Notes under the pieces: model-generated
Told to the model about the DNA's origin: nothing
Databases searched by the model: none
Seen by the model: only the letters and a program-made list of their open reading frames with translations
Origin: Chloroflexota bacterium
GTDB lineage: Bacteria > Chloroflexota > Limnocylindria > Limnocylindrales > CSP1-4
Assembly: GCA_021785175.1 (NCBI GenBank)
Contig: JAJYGH010000007.1
Coordinates: 1-54,579 of the forward strand
DNA: 54,579 nt
Direction of reading: 5' to 3'
Made by a program: the position numbers and the translations under genes
Shown here: in pieces, positions 1 through 8,096 of the stretch
Layout of the letters: the number at the start of each line of letters is the position of its first letter
Numbering within the stretch: position 1 is the stretch's first letter

Positions 1-32
1 TCGTCCGGGTTCGATCCCCGGCTTCGGCACCA
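1..32 (+). tRNA. 3' end of a tRNA, probably tRNA-Leu (partial)
   Basis: Positions 5-21 form a T arm (5-bp stem ccggg/cccgg closing a TTCGATC loop). They are followed by a 7-nt acceptor strand CTTCGGC (22-28), discriminator A29 and an encoded CCA (30-32). The rest of the tRNA lies outside the window. The missing 5' strand should read GCCGAAG, common for bacterial tRNA-Leu, and A is the Leu discriminator. The isotype is an inference because the anticodon is not visible. Confidence 0.85.
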
Positions 33-100
33 CATTTCACGACGGCCGCCCGACTGACGGCGTGGCGCACCTTCGCCAGTGCGGCAGAAGTAACGCACGA

Positions 101-418
101 TCACGGATGGCGACGCTTCCCCGGCGGAGTCCGCGCCATCCGTCCCGTCCCGTCCGCCCGCTGTCGTCGCCACTCACGCGGCTCGCGACGCTCCTCGTAG
201 AGCACGTCGCCCCCGCGTCGGGCGATCACCAGTCGCGCTTCGTCGAGGTGCTCGTCGGCCACGAGCGCGACGAGAATGGTGCCGGAGGGCGAGAGTACGA
301 CCGGATCGTCGCGCGGATCGAGGCCCGACAGGTCCGTCAGCTCCACGGCCGCGTCCTGCCCGGACTGGGGCTCCGAGAACCGTGCCGTGAGGAGGTACAC
401 CGCGTGGCTCACCCGCAT
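101..418 (-). CDS. hypothetical protein, 105 aa
   Basis: I do not recognise this protein. From ATG 418 it reads MRVSHAVYLLTARFSEPQ, then an acidic strand-rich stretch (PVVLSPSGTILVALVADEH) and a basic tail. The first 75 residues have balanced, protein-like composition, unlike the Arg/Pro/Ala-rich shadow frames around it, which is why I keep it. A weak GAGG lies 3 nt before the start. It sits between the tRNA end and an IS3 relic, facing the same way as the torD-moaA unit but more than 350 bp from it. No domain, signal peptide or membrane segment is seen. Confidence 0.5.
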   Translation of the reverse strand: MRVSHAVYLLTARFSEPQSGQDAAVELTDLSGLDPRDDPVVLSPSGTILVALVADEHLDEARLVIARRGGDVLYEERREPREWRRQRADGTGRMARTPPGKRRHP

Positions 419-649
419 CGGCCTCGATGTGTTGCGGCGAGCCGTGGGGGACGCTCGGCATCGGCTCGCCACCCCCCGGCGCAGCACGCTAGCAGCGGGA
501 CGTCGTGGTTGCAAGCGGGTCCGGCTGGCGGGACACATGCGACTTGCTCGCCGTGGGGCCTCGCCGACTCGGGTGGCCGGCAGGCGAAGACGTGGCGGCG
601 CCCAGCGCTCGTCCCGAACGACCCGTCGGGTGACAGGTCGACCCAGGTG

Positions 650-807
650 CACGATCTCGGTGCCCAGCGCCGCGTCGCGGACCGCGCGTGCCGACGGCGG
701 GCGGCTCTTCGCGGCGTAGCAGGACGACGGGGCGACCTGGGATCGCTGGCCCGCCGGAGCTCGCGGTTCTCCCGCTCGAGCGCCTTCAGCCGTTCGCGTT
801 CCCGGGC
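650..807 (-). mobile_element. IS3-family transposase relic (OrfA and OrfB fragments)
   Basis: On the minus strand, 807-741 encodes RERERLKALERENRELRRAS, the end of the OrfA leucine-zipper region of IS3-family elements. 727-650 in another frame encodes SCYAAKSRPPSARAVRDAAL, the familiar start region of IS3 OrfB. Both are short, out of frame with each other and lack flanking homology, so this is a decayed remnant; no terminal inverted repeats were found. The OrfA fragment overlaps the last codons of the torD-like gene. The surrounding 419-649 stretch holds no gene I can support. Confidence 0.75.
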
Positions 808-1592
808 CGGCGGCCCCGATCGACCGGCCTGGCGGACGAACCTGCCCCTGCGCGACCCCGCAGGGCCGATGCTCGCGTCTCAATGGCGAGGGTCTCCCGC
901 AGAATGCCCGCGAGCGCCGGGTACAGCGGCAACGTCGCTTCCCTCTCGGTAGCACGCAGGAGAGCCACGGCCCACGTCGCCAGGTGCCGCCGGAGGAATT
1001 CCCGCTCGGTCCGCCGCAGACGCTTCGCCGCATCCACATCGGCGCTTTCCCACGCGGATTCCTCCCGACGGCACAGCACGTACACGAACTCGAGCTGGTT
1101 CGCTACGTGGTCCACTGCCACGGAGTCGCACGCAACCGTGTGGAGACCGTGGGTCGCATACACGCGCTCGACCTCCACCTGCCGTTCCCCGTCGAAATAT
1201 GCCGATTCGACGCTCGGCACGAGCCCGTGATCGGCCCCATAGAGCCGAGCGTACTCGGCACTCGCCTCGTCAAGTCCGCCGCTCGGTGACGTTGAGAGCT
1301 GGGCTGCCGCCTGCCGTACGCGTTCGATCGGCCGCGCCAGTCGGTCCGCGCCGCCGGGCGTCCACTCGACCGCACCCGCCATGTCCTGGCAGGCTGCGCC
1401 CGACTCCAGGCTGGCCAACCATCCGGCGGTGGGCGGGCGGTACGCCAGCGCGAGCGCACGCCATGCCATTGCGCGCCGCTCCGCTGCATTGGCGAGCAGG
1501 CTGCAGGCTCGGTCGCGCGCCGCGTCGGGGCAGTCGTTCGCGCCTGCCTTGCGACGGTTCCAGGCCGGGGGCGGGTGGCTCTCGCCGATCAT
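786..1592 (-). CDS. TorD/NarJ-family molybdoenzyme chaperone (first of two)
   Basis: A 268-aa cytoplasmic chaperone of the TorD/DmsD/NarJ type, which binds apo-molybdoenzymes and their Tat signal peptides until cofactor is inserted. The central part carries the family-like segment DHVANQLEFVYVLCRREESA, nearly the same as in the second copy at 11057. Start: the ATG at 1592 overlaps the moaA stop (ATGA), so it is translationally coupled as the last gene of the kinase-regulator-moaA unit. The last ~25 residues (Arg/Gly/Pro-rich) run into DNA that encodes an IS3 OrfA fragment in another frame, so the natural C-terminus may be lost. The likely client is the molybdo-oxidoreductase encoded divergently at 4685. 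Confidence 0.85.
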   Translation of the reverse strand: MIGESHPPPAWNRRKAGANDCPDAARDRACSLLANAAERRAMAWRALALAYRPPTAGWLASLESGAACQDMAGAVEWTPGGADRLARPIERVRQAAAQLSTSPSGGLDEASAEYARLYGADHGLVPSVESAYFDGERQVEVERVYATHGLHTVACDSVAVDHVANQLEFVYVLCRREESAWESADVDAAKRLRRTEREFLRRHLATWAVALLRATEREATLPLYPALAGILRETLAIETRASALRGRAGAGSSARPVDRGRRPGNANG

Positions 1593-2590
1593 CCGCCGAT
1601 CACCGTCATCGCGACTCGCGCGGTCGCAGGCAGCAGCTCCGAGCGCCTCTGACTGTAGCGATCGTCGCGGCTCCGCCACGTCGAGGCGATCACCGACGCG
1701 AGGTCGTCATCCGTCGCTCCACTTCTGAGCAGACTCCGCAGGTCGACGCCGGAAACGCCGAACAGGCACGTGTACAACTCTCCGTCGGCCGTGAGGCGCA
1801 TCCGTGAGCAGTCGACGCAGAAGGGTCTGGTCACCGCGGCGATGACCCCGAATTCGCCAGCTCCATCCTCATAGCTGAAGCGCTCGGCAACCTCGCCGGC
1901 GACACGCGGAAGGATAGGCTGAATGGGCAGCTCCGCCCCGACGCGGGCGAGGATCTCTCCGGCCTCGACGACATCCTGCCGGCACCAGCCGTTGCCCCCG
2001 CCGACGTCCATGTACTCGATGAAGCGCAGCGTGAGGCCGCGCTCGCGCGCGAAACGCGCCATGGGGATGATCTCGCCCTCGTTCACTCCGCGCAGGACGA
2101 CCATGTTGAGCTTGATCGGCGCGAACCCGGCGCGCATCGCAGCGTCGATTCCGGCCAGCACGGCAGCGACGGGGCGATCGGTTCCGGCCAGGCTCCGGAA
2201 CGTCCGATCGTCCAGTGCATCCAGGCTGACGGTGACCCGTCGAAGCCCTGCCTCACGGAGCTGCGAAGCCTGGGCAGCGAGGAGGGAGCCGTTGGTGGTA
2301 AGACCCAGGTCCCCGAGCCCGGGGAGGGCGGCCAGCCGCCCGACGAGCTCCGGCAGCTCATGCCGCACCAGCGGTTCGCCGCCGGTGAGCCGGATCTTCC
2401 GCACGCCCAGCCCCACGAACACGCGGGCCACTCGCTCGATTTCCTCGAACGACAGGATCCGGTCCTGGGGTCGGTAGCGAACCGGCTGCGTGGGCGGCAA
2501 GCAGTAGGTGCACCGGAAGTTGCATCGGTCGGTAACCGAGATGCGGAGGTCGCGCAGCGGCCGACCAAGCCGATCGCTGAGAACGTTCAT
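1589..2590 (-). CDS. moaA: GTP 3',8-cyclase MoaA (molybdenum cofactor biosynthesis)
   Basis: A 333-aa radical-SAM enzyme that converts GTP to 3',8-cyclo-7,8-dihydro-GTP, the first step of molybdopterin synthesis. Seen: the CNFRCTYC SAM-cluster motif near residue 23, LTGGEPLVR, the C-terminal second-cluster cysteines (CVDCSRMRL and a third Cys in GELYTC), and the terminal Gly-Gly (MTVIGG) typical of MoaA. Length is normal. Its ATG overlaps the response-regulator stop (ATGA) and its stop overlaps the torD-like start, so the four minus-strand genes form one unit. It supplies cofactor for the adjacent molybdoenzyme. No Moco riboswitch-sized leader is available because the gene is internal. Confidence 0.97.
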   Translation of the reverse strand: MNVLSDRLGRPLRDLRISVTDRCNFRCTYCLPPTQPVRYRPQDRILSFEEIERVARVFVGLGVRKIRLTGGEPLVRHELPELVGRLAALPGLGDLGLTTNGSLLAAQASQLREAGLRRVTVSLDALDDRTFRSLAGTDRPVAAVLAGIDAAMRAGFAPIKLNMVVLRGVNEGEIIPMARFARERGLTLRFIEYMDVGGGNGWCRQDVVEAGEILARVGAELPIQPILPRVAGEVAERFSYEDGAGEFGVIAAVTRPFCVDCSRMRLTADGELYTCLFGVSGVDLRSLLRSGATDDDLASVIASTWRSRDDRYSQRRSELLPATARVAMTVIGG

Positions 2591-3210
2591 GCGCCGATCT
2601 CCGCGAGCCGTGCCGCCACCTCGGCGCGATGAGCCACGCCGAGGTGCGTGAACAATCGCCTCAGGCTGGCCTTCACGCTCGCCTCGGGCACCCCGAGACG
2701 GGCGGCGATCGCGGCGTTCGTCATGCCGTCTGCAATCATCTGCGCGAGGTTGCGTTCGTCGTCGCGCATCCCGGCCGCCATCATGGCGCGGGCCGCCGTG
2801 GTCGACAGGCGCCGTGCGACCTCTGCATCGACGATGGCCTCGGTCTGCGCCGAGGCTTTCACGGCCCGGATGAGCGCACGGCCGCTGGATCGCTTGAGCA
2901 GGAACCCGGCAGCACCGAGCGACAGAGCTTCGGCTGCCGCGTGCACGTCGCAGTACGCGCTCAGCACCAGGACCCGAGTCGACGGACGGCGTTCGATGAT
3001 CTGCCGGCAGGCGTCCAAGCCGCTGTGCGTTCCGAGGCGCAGATCCAGGACGACCACGTCCGGCGCCAGATCGTCAGCCAGGGTGACCGCTTCCCCCGCG
3101 TCCTCGGCCTCGCCGACGACCAGCACGCGATCGACGCCTGAGAGGAGCGCGCGCAGGCCGGCCCGCACGACCTCGTAGTCATCGACAATCAGGACGCGGA
3201 TAGGCAGCAC
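2587..3210 (-). CDS. NarL/LuxR-family response regulator
   Basis: A 207-aa DNA-binding response regulator. Residues 1-120 are a receiver domain (LIVDDYEVVRAG acidic pocket, phosphoacceptor Asp in VVVLDLRLG). Residues 140-205 are a LuxR-type helix-turn-helix (MTNAAIAARLGVPEASVKAS). The start is GTG 3210, inside the 3' end of the kinase gene (22-bp overlap), with GGAG about 10 nt upstream. It is the partner of the upstream histidine kinase. Its position in a moaA-torD unit divergent from a molybdoenzyme operon suggests that it controls that operon, as NarL-type regulators do for respiratory reductases; the target is inference. Confidence 0.93.
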   Translation of the reverse strand: MLPIRVLIVDDYEVVRAGLRALLSGVDRVLVVGEAEDAGEAVTLADDLAPDVVVLDLRLGTHSGLDACRQIIERRPSTRVLVLSAYCDVHAAAEALSLGAAGFLLKRSSGRALIRAVKASAQTEAIVDAEVARRLSTTAARAMMAAGMRDDERNLAQMIADGMTNAAIAARLGVPEASVKASLRRLFTHLGVAHRAEVAARLAEIGA

Positions 3211-4328
3211 GTGTGACCGGCTCCGTCACTGGTGTACTCAAGACTGGCGGCCCTCGGGACGAGAGGACCGGCGACGTCGATCCGTGTTCCGCGACCGATC
3301 TCGGACGACACCTGGAAAGCACACGCAAGGTCGGCTGCGCGGGCCTCCATGATCTGCAATCCATGGCCTCCACGGGCGGTCTCCCCGCAGAACCCCACAC
3401 CGTCATCGTGGATGCGCAGTGCGACGCGCTGCCACGTGATGTCCAGGCACACCGTGACCCGGCTGGCGTGGCTGTGGCGCCTGACGTTGCTGAGCGCCTC
3501 CTGGACGATCCCCAGGAGCGTCCGCCGCGCGTCCGCCGTCAGCCGGATGCTCGGGTCGACCGTCACGTCGATCTCGGCGTCGATTCCGGCGGCTGCCGTC
3601 TCCGCCGCAGCCTCGTCCAACCCGGCGCCGAGCTCTGGCACGACTGCGTCGGGTGCCTCAAGCGTGTCGAGGTAGTGGCGCGTATCGTCGATCGCCCGGG
3701 AGATCTCTCGGTCCCATCGCCTCAAGGTCCGACGCGCGGCAATCGGAAGCGGGAGCTGCCTGTTCGTCTGGATGTCGAGTGCAACCCCGTAGAGGCGCTG
3801 CAGCAGTCCGTCATGCAACTCCGCCATGATGCGCGTCCGCTCCGTGTTGGCGGCACAGGCGCATCGCCCTCCCGGCCCCCCCGCCAGCAGCGCGCCCGCG
3901 AGCAGCGCGATCGTGTGTGCCGCTTCGGCGCCTGCCGTGGTGGGGCCGACGGTGGTTCCGTGGGTGGGCCCCGCGGTCTCGAAGAGCACGAGCTCGCCCA
4001 GGCTGGCTGCCTTCGGGTTCGCCGCGAGAGCGAAGGTGACCGCCGGGCGCATCGGTGCATCTCCCGGCGGGAAGCCGAGCGCCTCGGCAGGGAGCCACCG
4101 GTGGCGCGTCGCCGCAGATGTCACCAGGCGGCCCAGTGACGGATCGACGGGGCCGTCCTGCCCGGACGCGACAACGTGGAAGCTGCCCTCGAGCCCATGC
4201 ATCACCACCACGCAGGGTGCGCCCGCGAGCCGGGCGCCCCACGCGGCGGCACTCTCGAGGAGCCGCAACCCTGAGTCTGCTGTTGCGAGCTCGGCGACGG
4301 CGGCGGTGATGGCGTCACAGGCGTCCAT
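3189..4328 (-). CDS. soluble NarX/DegS-type sensor histidine kinase
   Basis: A 379-aa kinase. Residues ~10-190 form a GAF-like sensory region with no transmembrane segment, so the sensor is cytoplasmic. Then comes a HisKA_3 dimerisation helix with phosphoacceptor His in IMAELHDGLLQRLYG, and a C-terminal HATPase (N box IVQEALSNVRRHSHA, G boxes DDGVGF and GHGLQIM). Start: ATG 4328 has GAGGG 5 nt upstream; longer in-frame starts would run into the divergent promoter region and give low-complexity protein. The gene overlaps its response regulator by 22 bp. The signal is unknown; redox, oxygen or electron-acceptor sensing would fit the context. Confidence 0.92.
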   Translation of the reverse strand: MDACDAITAAVAELATADSGLRLLESAAAWGARLAGAPCVVVMHGLEGSFHVVASGQDGPVDPSLGRLVTSAATRHRWLPAEALGFPPGDAPMRPAVTFALAANPKAASLGELVLFETAGPTHGTTVGPTTAGAEAAHTIALLAGALLAGGPGGRCACAANTERTRIMAELHDGLLQRLYGVALDIQTNRQLPLPIAARRTLRRWDREISRAIDDTRHYLDTLEAPDAVVPELGAGLDEAAAETAAAGIDAEIDVTVDPSIRLTADARRTLLGIVQEALSNVRRHSHASRVTVCLDITWQRVALRIHDDGVGFCGETARGGHGLQIMEARAADLACAFQVSSEIGRGTRIDVAGPLVPRAASLEYTSDGAGHTCCLSAS

Positions 4329-4684
4329 GAAACCCTCGTGGAGCCCGAGCCCACCATGACGCGGCCGTTCCTCGATCCGTGCAGTGCGCCGGCCGGCGGC
4401 GCCGGGCGTCCAATACGGAAGAAGGGTATCCGGAGGTCCGTCGTCCCCCGCTAGGGCCAGATGGCTCACCCTCTGCTGTGTCAGGCAACCCCCCGCCAGA
4501 AGAGGGCCATTCGGGCGACCGACCCGCCCACTCCAATGGGCTGATCGTCGCTGCGTCGCGCGCCGTGCGGAACGGGAACATCCGCGTGGACGTGCCACCG
4601 AGAGGGTGGTCGCGGGCTCTGTCCTGTGCACGCGCTCGACAGCGCGAGGACGTCGACCGGCCGCGGAGTGTCGAGAGGTGCCCC
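4329..4684. promoter_or_regulatory. divergent control region of the molybdoenzyme island
   Basis: A 356-bp gap between the kinase start (minus) and the molybdoenzyme start (plus) must hold promoters for both units. I see no convincing -35/-10 pair or NarL heptamer palindrome. GAGAGGTG at 4673-4680 is the ribosome binding site of the molybdoenzyme gene. An open frame runs through the gap upstream of that start, but its Arg/Pro-rich composition and the Tat signal at the chosen start argue that it is not translated. Confidence 0.55.
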
Positions 4685-7201
4685 ATGGGAGACGAAGACC
4701 TTTCGCTGGTGAACCGGAAGATGCGGCGCCGAACGTTCCTCAAGGGCGCAGCCGTCACCGGCGCCACCCTTGCCCTGACGAGTGGCGGCGTGGCGCTGGC
4801 CGGGCGGCGCACGCTGGGCGGCCTCGAGGAGGGGACGCCGGCCGTGCCGGCGACCTCGCCGGACCAGGTCTTCAACGCCGTCTGCTCGCCCAACTGCTGG
4901 ATGGGCTGCCGGATCGAGGCCCACGTCCGCAACGGGCGGTTGGTCAAGACGGCCATGAACCCGTTTCCGGAGCCACGCTACAACCGGATCTGCCTGCGCG
5001 GCCTGAGCCACGCCCAGTGGGTCTACAACCCCGACCGCATCAAGTTCCCCATGAAGCGAGTTGGGGCACGCGGCGAAGGCAAGTGGCAGCGCATCAGCTG
5101 GGACGAGGCCATCAACACGATCGCCCAGCGCTTGATGGAGATCCGGGACAAGTACGGCTCGAAGGCGTTCGGCTTCTTTCCCGGGAGCGGCAACTACGGT
5201 GCGGTCAACGGCGGGTACGGCTACGGCCTCAACGTCTTCATGAACCTGTTCGAGGCGACAAGTGTCGGGCTCGCGGTCGATACGGCGATGCCTCTCGGCC
5301 AGACCCAGGTGGGCACGATGTCCGGATTCGTCGGCGGCAACGAGCCGCTCGACATGAGCAACGCCGGCCTGATCATCGCCTGGGGCTCAAACATGACGGA
5401 GAGCCAGATCCACAACTGGCACTTCGCGGCCGATGCGAAGGACGGCGGCGCCAAGCTCGTCGTCATCGACCCGAACTACTCGATCCTGGCCTCGAAGGCC
5501 GATCGGTGGATCGCCCCGCGGCCGGGGTCAGACCCTGCCCTTGGCCTCTCCATCCTCAACGTCATCATCACCGAGAAGCTCTACAACGCACCCTTCATGA
5601 GGGATCACACCACGCTTCCATTCCTGGTCAAGAGCACGGACGGGACGTTCGCGCGCGCGGCCGACGGCAAGACCCAGCTCGTCTGGGACAAGGCGACCAA
5701 CTCCGCGGTCCCGTTCAGCCAATCCAGCGATCCCGCGTTCGAGGGGAGTTACGTCGTCGACGGGGTGAGCGTGAAGCCCGCCTTCCAGCTCCTGGCGGAT
5801 CGGGTGGGGGACTGGAGTCCGGAGGCGGCGCAGGCGTACACGCAGGTCAACCCCGACGACGTCCGCTGGCTCGCTCGCCAGTACGCGGCGACCCGCAAGA
5901 CGTTCGTCTATCCGGGGTTTGGGATCGACCGCTGGGAGAACGCCCACCAGAACGGACGCACCATCGGGACGATGGTCGCCCTGACCGGCAACATCGGTGA
6001 GCCGGGCGCGGGGACAGGCGCGATGGGTGGAGCGGCCTTCTTCCTCGTCTTCTACGGTGCCTACGGGCTCTTCGCCCCGACCGGGACGTTCGCCGCGTCG
6101 CTGAACGGCTGGATGGCCTACGACGCCATCGATACCGGCAAGACGAAGATGCTCGTTCCACTCGACGGCACGAATCCGGCGAAGGGTGTGACCAGGGAAC
6201 CGGTCGAAGTCCCCTGGCCCCTGAAGGCGCTCTGGTTCACCCAGATCAACATCAGCAACCTCCAGGAAAGCAACCGCTTCATCAGCCTGCTCAAGGACGA
6301 AAACAAGCTCGAGTTCGTCGTCGTCACCGACAGCCTTCCGACCGACACCGTCCGCTACGCCGATATCGTCCTGCCCGGCACGCACTGGCTCGAGAACGAC
6401 GACCTTGTCGGCGGCCTCCATCCGTACATGTTCCGCCACGAGCGAGCGATCGAGCCGCAATGGGAGGCGCGGTCGGACTACGACATCTTCAAGGCTCTCG
6501 CCGGCAAGTTCGGCTGGGAGCAGCACTTCGCGGGGGATCAGAAACAGGTCGCCGAGAACGTCGTCGTGGGGCTGGGCAAACTCCTCGGCGCTTCGGCCGA
6601 CGCGGTGCTCGAATCGTATCGAACGACCGGCGCAGCCCGGTTCTCACCTCCCGACTTCGTGAGCAACGCGGACTTGAAGTTCCCGACGCCGACCGGCAGG
6701 TTGGAGCCCTACTCCGAGCGCGTCGTCGTGAACTACCCGTACTCCGGTTGGATCCCGACCTCAACCGGCGAGGATCCGCTGCCCGCCTGGGAGGCGCCGG
6801 GCGAGGCCTGGCACGAGAACGTCCTGGCCCAGAAATACCCGCTCGCGTACATGCAGGAGCACTCGCGCTTCCGCGTCCACACCACCTATTGGGACCAGCC
6901 CTGGCTGCGTGAGCTCAACCCGGAGCCCTACGTGGAGATCAACCCGCAGGACGCCCGACCGCGAGGCATCAGCCACGGCGACTACGTGGAGATCTTCAAC
7001 GACCGGGGCACAACAGTGGCCAAGGCGCGCGTGACCGGGCGCATCCGGCCCGGCATGGTCAACCTCCCCAAGGGGTGGCAGCGGCACCAGACGAAGAACG
7101 ACTCCGGTTACTCGGATCTCACCAAGAACTGGACCAACCGGCTCTCGGCCAACGGCGCGTATTTCGACGCCCTCGTCGACGTACGCAAGGTGACGCTCTA
7201 G
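4685..7201 (+). CDS. Tat-exported molybdopterin oxidoreductase, catalytic subunit (DmsA/PsrA type)
   Basis: An 838-aa catalytic subunit of a complex iron-sulfur molybdoenzyme. The N-terminus has a twin-arginine signal (RRRTFLKG, residues 14-21) followed by a hydrophobic stretch, so it is exported folded. C67, C71, C75 and C103 form a C-x3-C-x3-C-x27-C [4Fe-4S] site; molybdopterin-binding segments follow. Where DmsA has its Mo-ligating Ser, this protein reads AVDTAMPLGQ with Asp199, a possible Asp ligand (inference). Start: ATG 4685 has GAGAGGTG upstream. It begins an A-B-C operon. The substrate is not evident: polysulfide, thiosulfate, tetrathionate, S/N-oxide or oxyanion reductase roles are all possible, as is oxidation. 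Confidence 0.92.
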   Translation: MGDEDLSLVNRKMRRRTFLKGAAVTGATLALTSGGVALAGRRTLGGLEEGTPAVPATSPDQVFNAVCSPNCWMGCRIEAHVRNGRLVKTAMNPFPEPRYNRICLRGLSHAQWVYNPDRIKFPMKRVGARGEGKWQRISWDEAINTIAQRLMEIRDKYGSKAFGFFPGSGNYGAVNGGYGYGLNVFMNLFEATSVGLAVDTAMPLGQTQVGTMSGFVGGNEPLDMSNAGLIIAWGSNMTESQIHNWHFAADAKDGGAKLVVIDPNYSILASKADRWIAPRPGSDPALGLSILNVIITEKLYNAPFMRDHTTLPFLVKSTDGTFARAADGKTQLVWDKATNSAVPFSQSSDPAFEGSYVVDGVSVKPAFQLLADRVGDWSPEAAQAYTQVNPDDVRWLARQYAATRKTFVYPGFGIDRWENAHQNGRTIGTMVALTGNIGEPGAGTGAMGGAAFFLVFYGAYGLFAPTGTFAASLNGWMAYDAIDTGKTKMLVPLDGTNPAKGVTREPVEVPWPLKALWFTQINISNLQESNRFISLLKDENKLEFVVVTDSLPTDTVRYADIVLPGTHWLENDDLVGGLHPYMFRHERAIEPQWEARSDYDIFKALAGKFGWEQHFAGDQKQVAENVVVGLGKLLGASADAVLESYRTTGAARFSPPDFVSNADLKFPTPTGRLEPYSERVVVNYPYSGWIPTSTGEDPLPAWEAPGEAWHENVLAQKYPLAYMQEHSRFRVHTTYWDQPWLRELNPEPYVEINPQDARPRGISHGDYVEIFNDRGTTVAKARVTGRIRPGMVNLPKGWQRHQTKNDSGYSDLTKNWTNRLSANGAYFDALVDVRKVTL

Positions 7202-7211
7202 GAGGATGGTG

Positions 7212-8096
7212 ATGGACACACACGAGAGCGCCACGATGGCCACGATGGCGGCCTCGACCGGCACCGGCGCGAAGCGCTGGGGCATGGTGATCAACCTCGA
7301 CCGGTGCATCGGGTGCTGGACCTGTGCGGTCGCCTGCAAGTCGAACAACGATGTCGGCGAAGGACTCTGGTGGAACCGGATCCTGACCCTGGGCAGCGGC
7401 CAGATGGACGTGCCGGTGGGGGAGTACCCGAACCTGACGCTCGCCTATCAACCCACCAGCTGCATGCACTGTGACAACCCGCCGTGCGTCAAGGTCTGCC
7501 CCGTCAGCGCGACGTTCAAGCGCGAGGACGGGATCGTCATGATCGACTACGACCGCTGCATCGGCTGCCGGTACTGCATGGTCGCCTGTCCGTACAACGT
7601 GCGCCAGTTCAACTGGGAGACCCCCACGCAGATCCCCGCCAACGAGGGCGGCGGGTGGCTGGCCGGCGGGGTGGCCGACCCGAATGCGACGGGCTACCAC
7701 GTGGGCGACGCGCTCAAGCCGCCCCGTCCCGTCGGCGTGGTCGAGAAGTGCGACTTCTGCTACCAGCGCGTGGACGCCGGCGAGCAGCCCTTCTGCGTCG
7801 AGGTCTGCCCGTCGCGCGCCCGCTTCTTCGGCGACCTGAACGATCCATCCAGCGAGGTGTCCGACCTCATCCGCTCGCAGCCCACCTTCCGCGTGCTCGA
7901 GGAGCTCGGGACGGAACCAAGCGTCTACTACATCCCGCCGCGCAACCCACCGGCCATTCAGGACCCGTCGCTTGATCCGGAGCGTCGGCAGCTCGAGGGG
8001 ACGCCTGCGCCGAGTGCCGCGGCGTGGGCGGGGCAGGCGCCGAGTGTGGATCGACGCGCGGTGGCGCGCGCCGGGTCGAAGTTGGAGGGCGAGTAA
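7212..8096 (+). CDS. four-cluster ferredoxin-type electron transfer subunit (DmsB/PsrB type)
   Basis: A 294-aa iron-sulfur subunit that relays electrons between the catalytic and membrane subunits. Four Cys groups are visible: CIGCWTCAVAC, CMHCDNPPCVKVC, CIGCRYCMVAC and CDFC...FCVEVC, the arrangement for four [4Fe-4S] clusters. It has no signal peptide, so it presumably travels through Tat with the catalytic subunit. Start: ATG 7212 sits 6 nt after a perfect AGGAGG (7200-7205). The in-frame ATG at 7206 abuts that site and is unlikely. The gene overlaps nothing and follows the A subunit by 10 nt. The C-terminal ~60 residues are Pro/Ala-rich and beyond the family core. Confidence 0.94.
   Translation: MDTHESATMATMAASTGTGAKRWGMVINLDRCIGCWTCAVACKSNNDVGEGLWWNRILTLGSGQMDVPVGEYPNLTLAYQPTSCMHCDNPPCVKVCPVSATFKREDGIVMIDYDRCIGCRYCMVACPYNVRQFNWETPTQIPANEGGGWLAGGVADPNATGYHVGDALKPPRPVGVVEKCDFCYQRVDAGEQPFCVEVCPSRARFFGDLNDPSSEVSDLIRSQPTFRVLEELGTEPSVYYIPPRNPPAIQDPSLDPERRQLEGTPAPSAAAWAGQAPSVDRRAVARAGSKLEGE

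Noticed and set aside
2590-4684. Moco or tungsten riboswitch for moaA or the molybdoenzyme
   Set aside because: moaA is internal to an overlapping operon, and the 356-bp divergent gap shows no Moco-RNA-like conserved core that I could recognise.
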